NCBI GenBank assembly: GCA_040349255.1
Contig: JBEQUE010000218.1
Location: 61,901-125,900 of the forward strand
Direction: 5' to 3'
Length of the DNA stretch: 64,000 nucleotides
Source of the DNA: DATMER01 sp040349255
Lineage (GTDB): Bacteria > Acidobacteriota > Thermoanaerobaculia > Multivoradales > UBA5704
How positions within the stretch are numbered: position 1 is the stretch's first letter; every line of letters begins with the position of its first letter. This document shows positions 63,438-64,000 of this stretch, piece after piece. A program made the translations under genes and the position numbers. The notes under the pieces were generated by a model that ran no database searches, had not been told where the DNA came from, and was given only the letters and a program-made list of their open reading frames with translations.

Positions 63438-64000
63438 TCAACGGTTCACGTACCGCCGCAGGTCGACCCCCAGCATGATCCCGGTCGAGAGGAAGTTCAC
63501 CATGGTGAACGAACCGCCGTAGGACAGGAAGGGAAGGGGGATGCCGGTGTTCGGCGTGAAGCCGATCACCATGGCGCTGTTGTAGAGGATGTGGAAGCAT
63601 TGCACGGACAGCAGTCCGGTCACGAGCAGGATGCCGGCCCGGTCCCGGGCCCGCACGGCGATCCGCGCCGCGCTGGTGATTTAGGTGATGTAGAGCCCGA
63701 ACACCGTGAGCACTCCCAGGAAGCCCCACTCCTCGGCGAGCACGGAGAGGATTAAGTCGGTGTGGCGGGCGGGCAGGAAGCGGAGCTGGCTCTGGGTGCC
63801 CTGCATGTAGCCCTTGCCCACGAGCTCGCCCGAGCCGACCGCGATCTTGCTCTGCCGCACCTGGTAGCCGGCGCCGAGAGGATCGCTCTCCGGTTCCAGG
63901 AAGGTGAGCACGCGCTGGCGCTGGTAGCCTTTCATGCCGAAGGTCCAGATGCCGGCGCCGAGGACCATGCCGATCAGCGCCGCGGTCACCAGGAAACGCG
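63438..64000 (-). pseudogene. rodA: RodA cell-shape glycosyltransferase, partial, with an in-frame stop codon
   Basis: RodA is the SEDS peptidoglycan polymerase for side-wall growth. The visible part has DPLGAGYQVRQSKIAVGSGE, FLPARHTDLILSVLAEEWGF and a C-terminal MVIGFTPNTGIPLPFLSYGG, all RodA hallmarks. The frame is continuous from the right edge to 63438 apart from one TAA at 63681-63683, in a membrane segment after VLTVFGLYIT; the following residues (ITSAARIAVRARDRAG) continue in the same frame. The 5' end lies outside. This could be a true nonsense mutation, a sequencing error or readthrough. Confidence 0.85.

Overview
The window is high-GC bacterial DNA, gene-dense on both strands, with many ATGA/GTGA/TGATG overlaps. 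The gene content (DnaG-RpoD pair, MutS2, Mpl, RNase G beside RodA, a UbiA/UbiX pair of futalosine-menaquinone type, CruF-like protein, XRE-TPR regulators, several polytopic sugar-transfer enzymes) and the style of the intergenic DNA suggest an Acidobacteriota genome, perhaps Thermoanaerobaculia-like. That placement is an inference from gene content; there is no rRNA here to test it.

Layout. 1-7 kb: the end of mpl, an XRE regulator followed by an exported Cys-rich protein, a 20-bp-period repeat array, a PhnB-like protein, a 524-bp inverted-repeat element, pyrF, a hybrid sensor kinase and another XRE regulator. 7-13.5 kb: core information genes mutS2, dnaG, rpoD and tRNA-Asn. 13.5-27 kb: DUF3999 protein, acetyl-CoA synthetase, peptidase E, a MarR regulator with arsM, a DinB/DUF2238/metallo-hydrolase run, a lipoprotein, a PMT-type glycosyltransferase, biotin carrier plus biotin carboxylase, and a HigBA-type toxin-antitoxin pair. 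27-43 kb: a surface-glycan region with four large multi-membrane sugar-transfer proteins across the window, a decaprenyl-phosphate phosphoribosyltransferase-like enzyme, GT2 and GT4 glycosyltransferases and two flippase-like (LPG-synthase-type) membrane proteins, plus an ECF sigma factor with a coupled membrane protein. 44-50 kb: VapBC, UbiA/UbiX, an XRE regulator, an M16 protease pair (one active, one without the zinc motif) and an Rpn-family nuclease. 51-59.5 kb is accessory: a CruF-like protein, an esterase, two unknown coupled genes, two tandem XRE-helical-repeat regulators with a small exported peptide gene between them, a decayed toxin-antitoxin locus and a second 20-bp array. 59.9-64 kb: a kinase/glycosidase-like fusion, RNase G and rodA, the last broken by an in-frame stop.

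The most interesting candidates are these. (1) A possible peptide-signalling module at 54.1-57.4 kb: HTH plus helical-repeat receptors flank a 95-residue secreted peptide that carries the motif DAGxIDP(W/F)G twice; the layout resembles RRNPP quorum sensing of Firmicutes. (2) Two arrays of a degenerate 20-bp unit kept at an exact 20-bp period, 57 kb apart. (3) A 524-bp element with about 75-bp inverted arms around seventeen 21-bp units, and a second, differently built inverted-repeat element at 35.5 kb. (4) A shared operator in front of marR and arsM. (5) A recurring -10 box only 6-8 nt before start codons, suggesting frequent leaderless transcripts.

All calls are by eye from sequence and conceptual translation; no database search was run.
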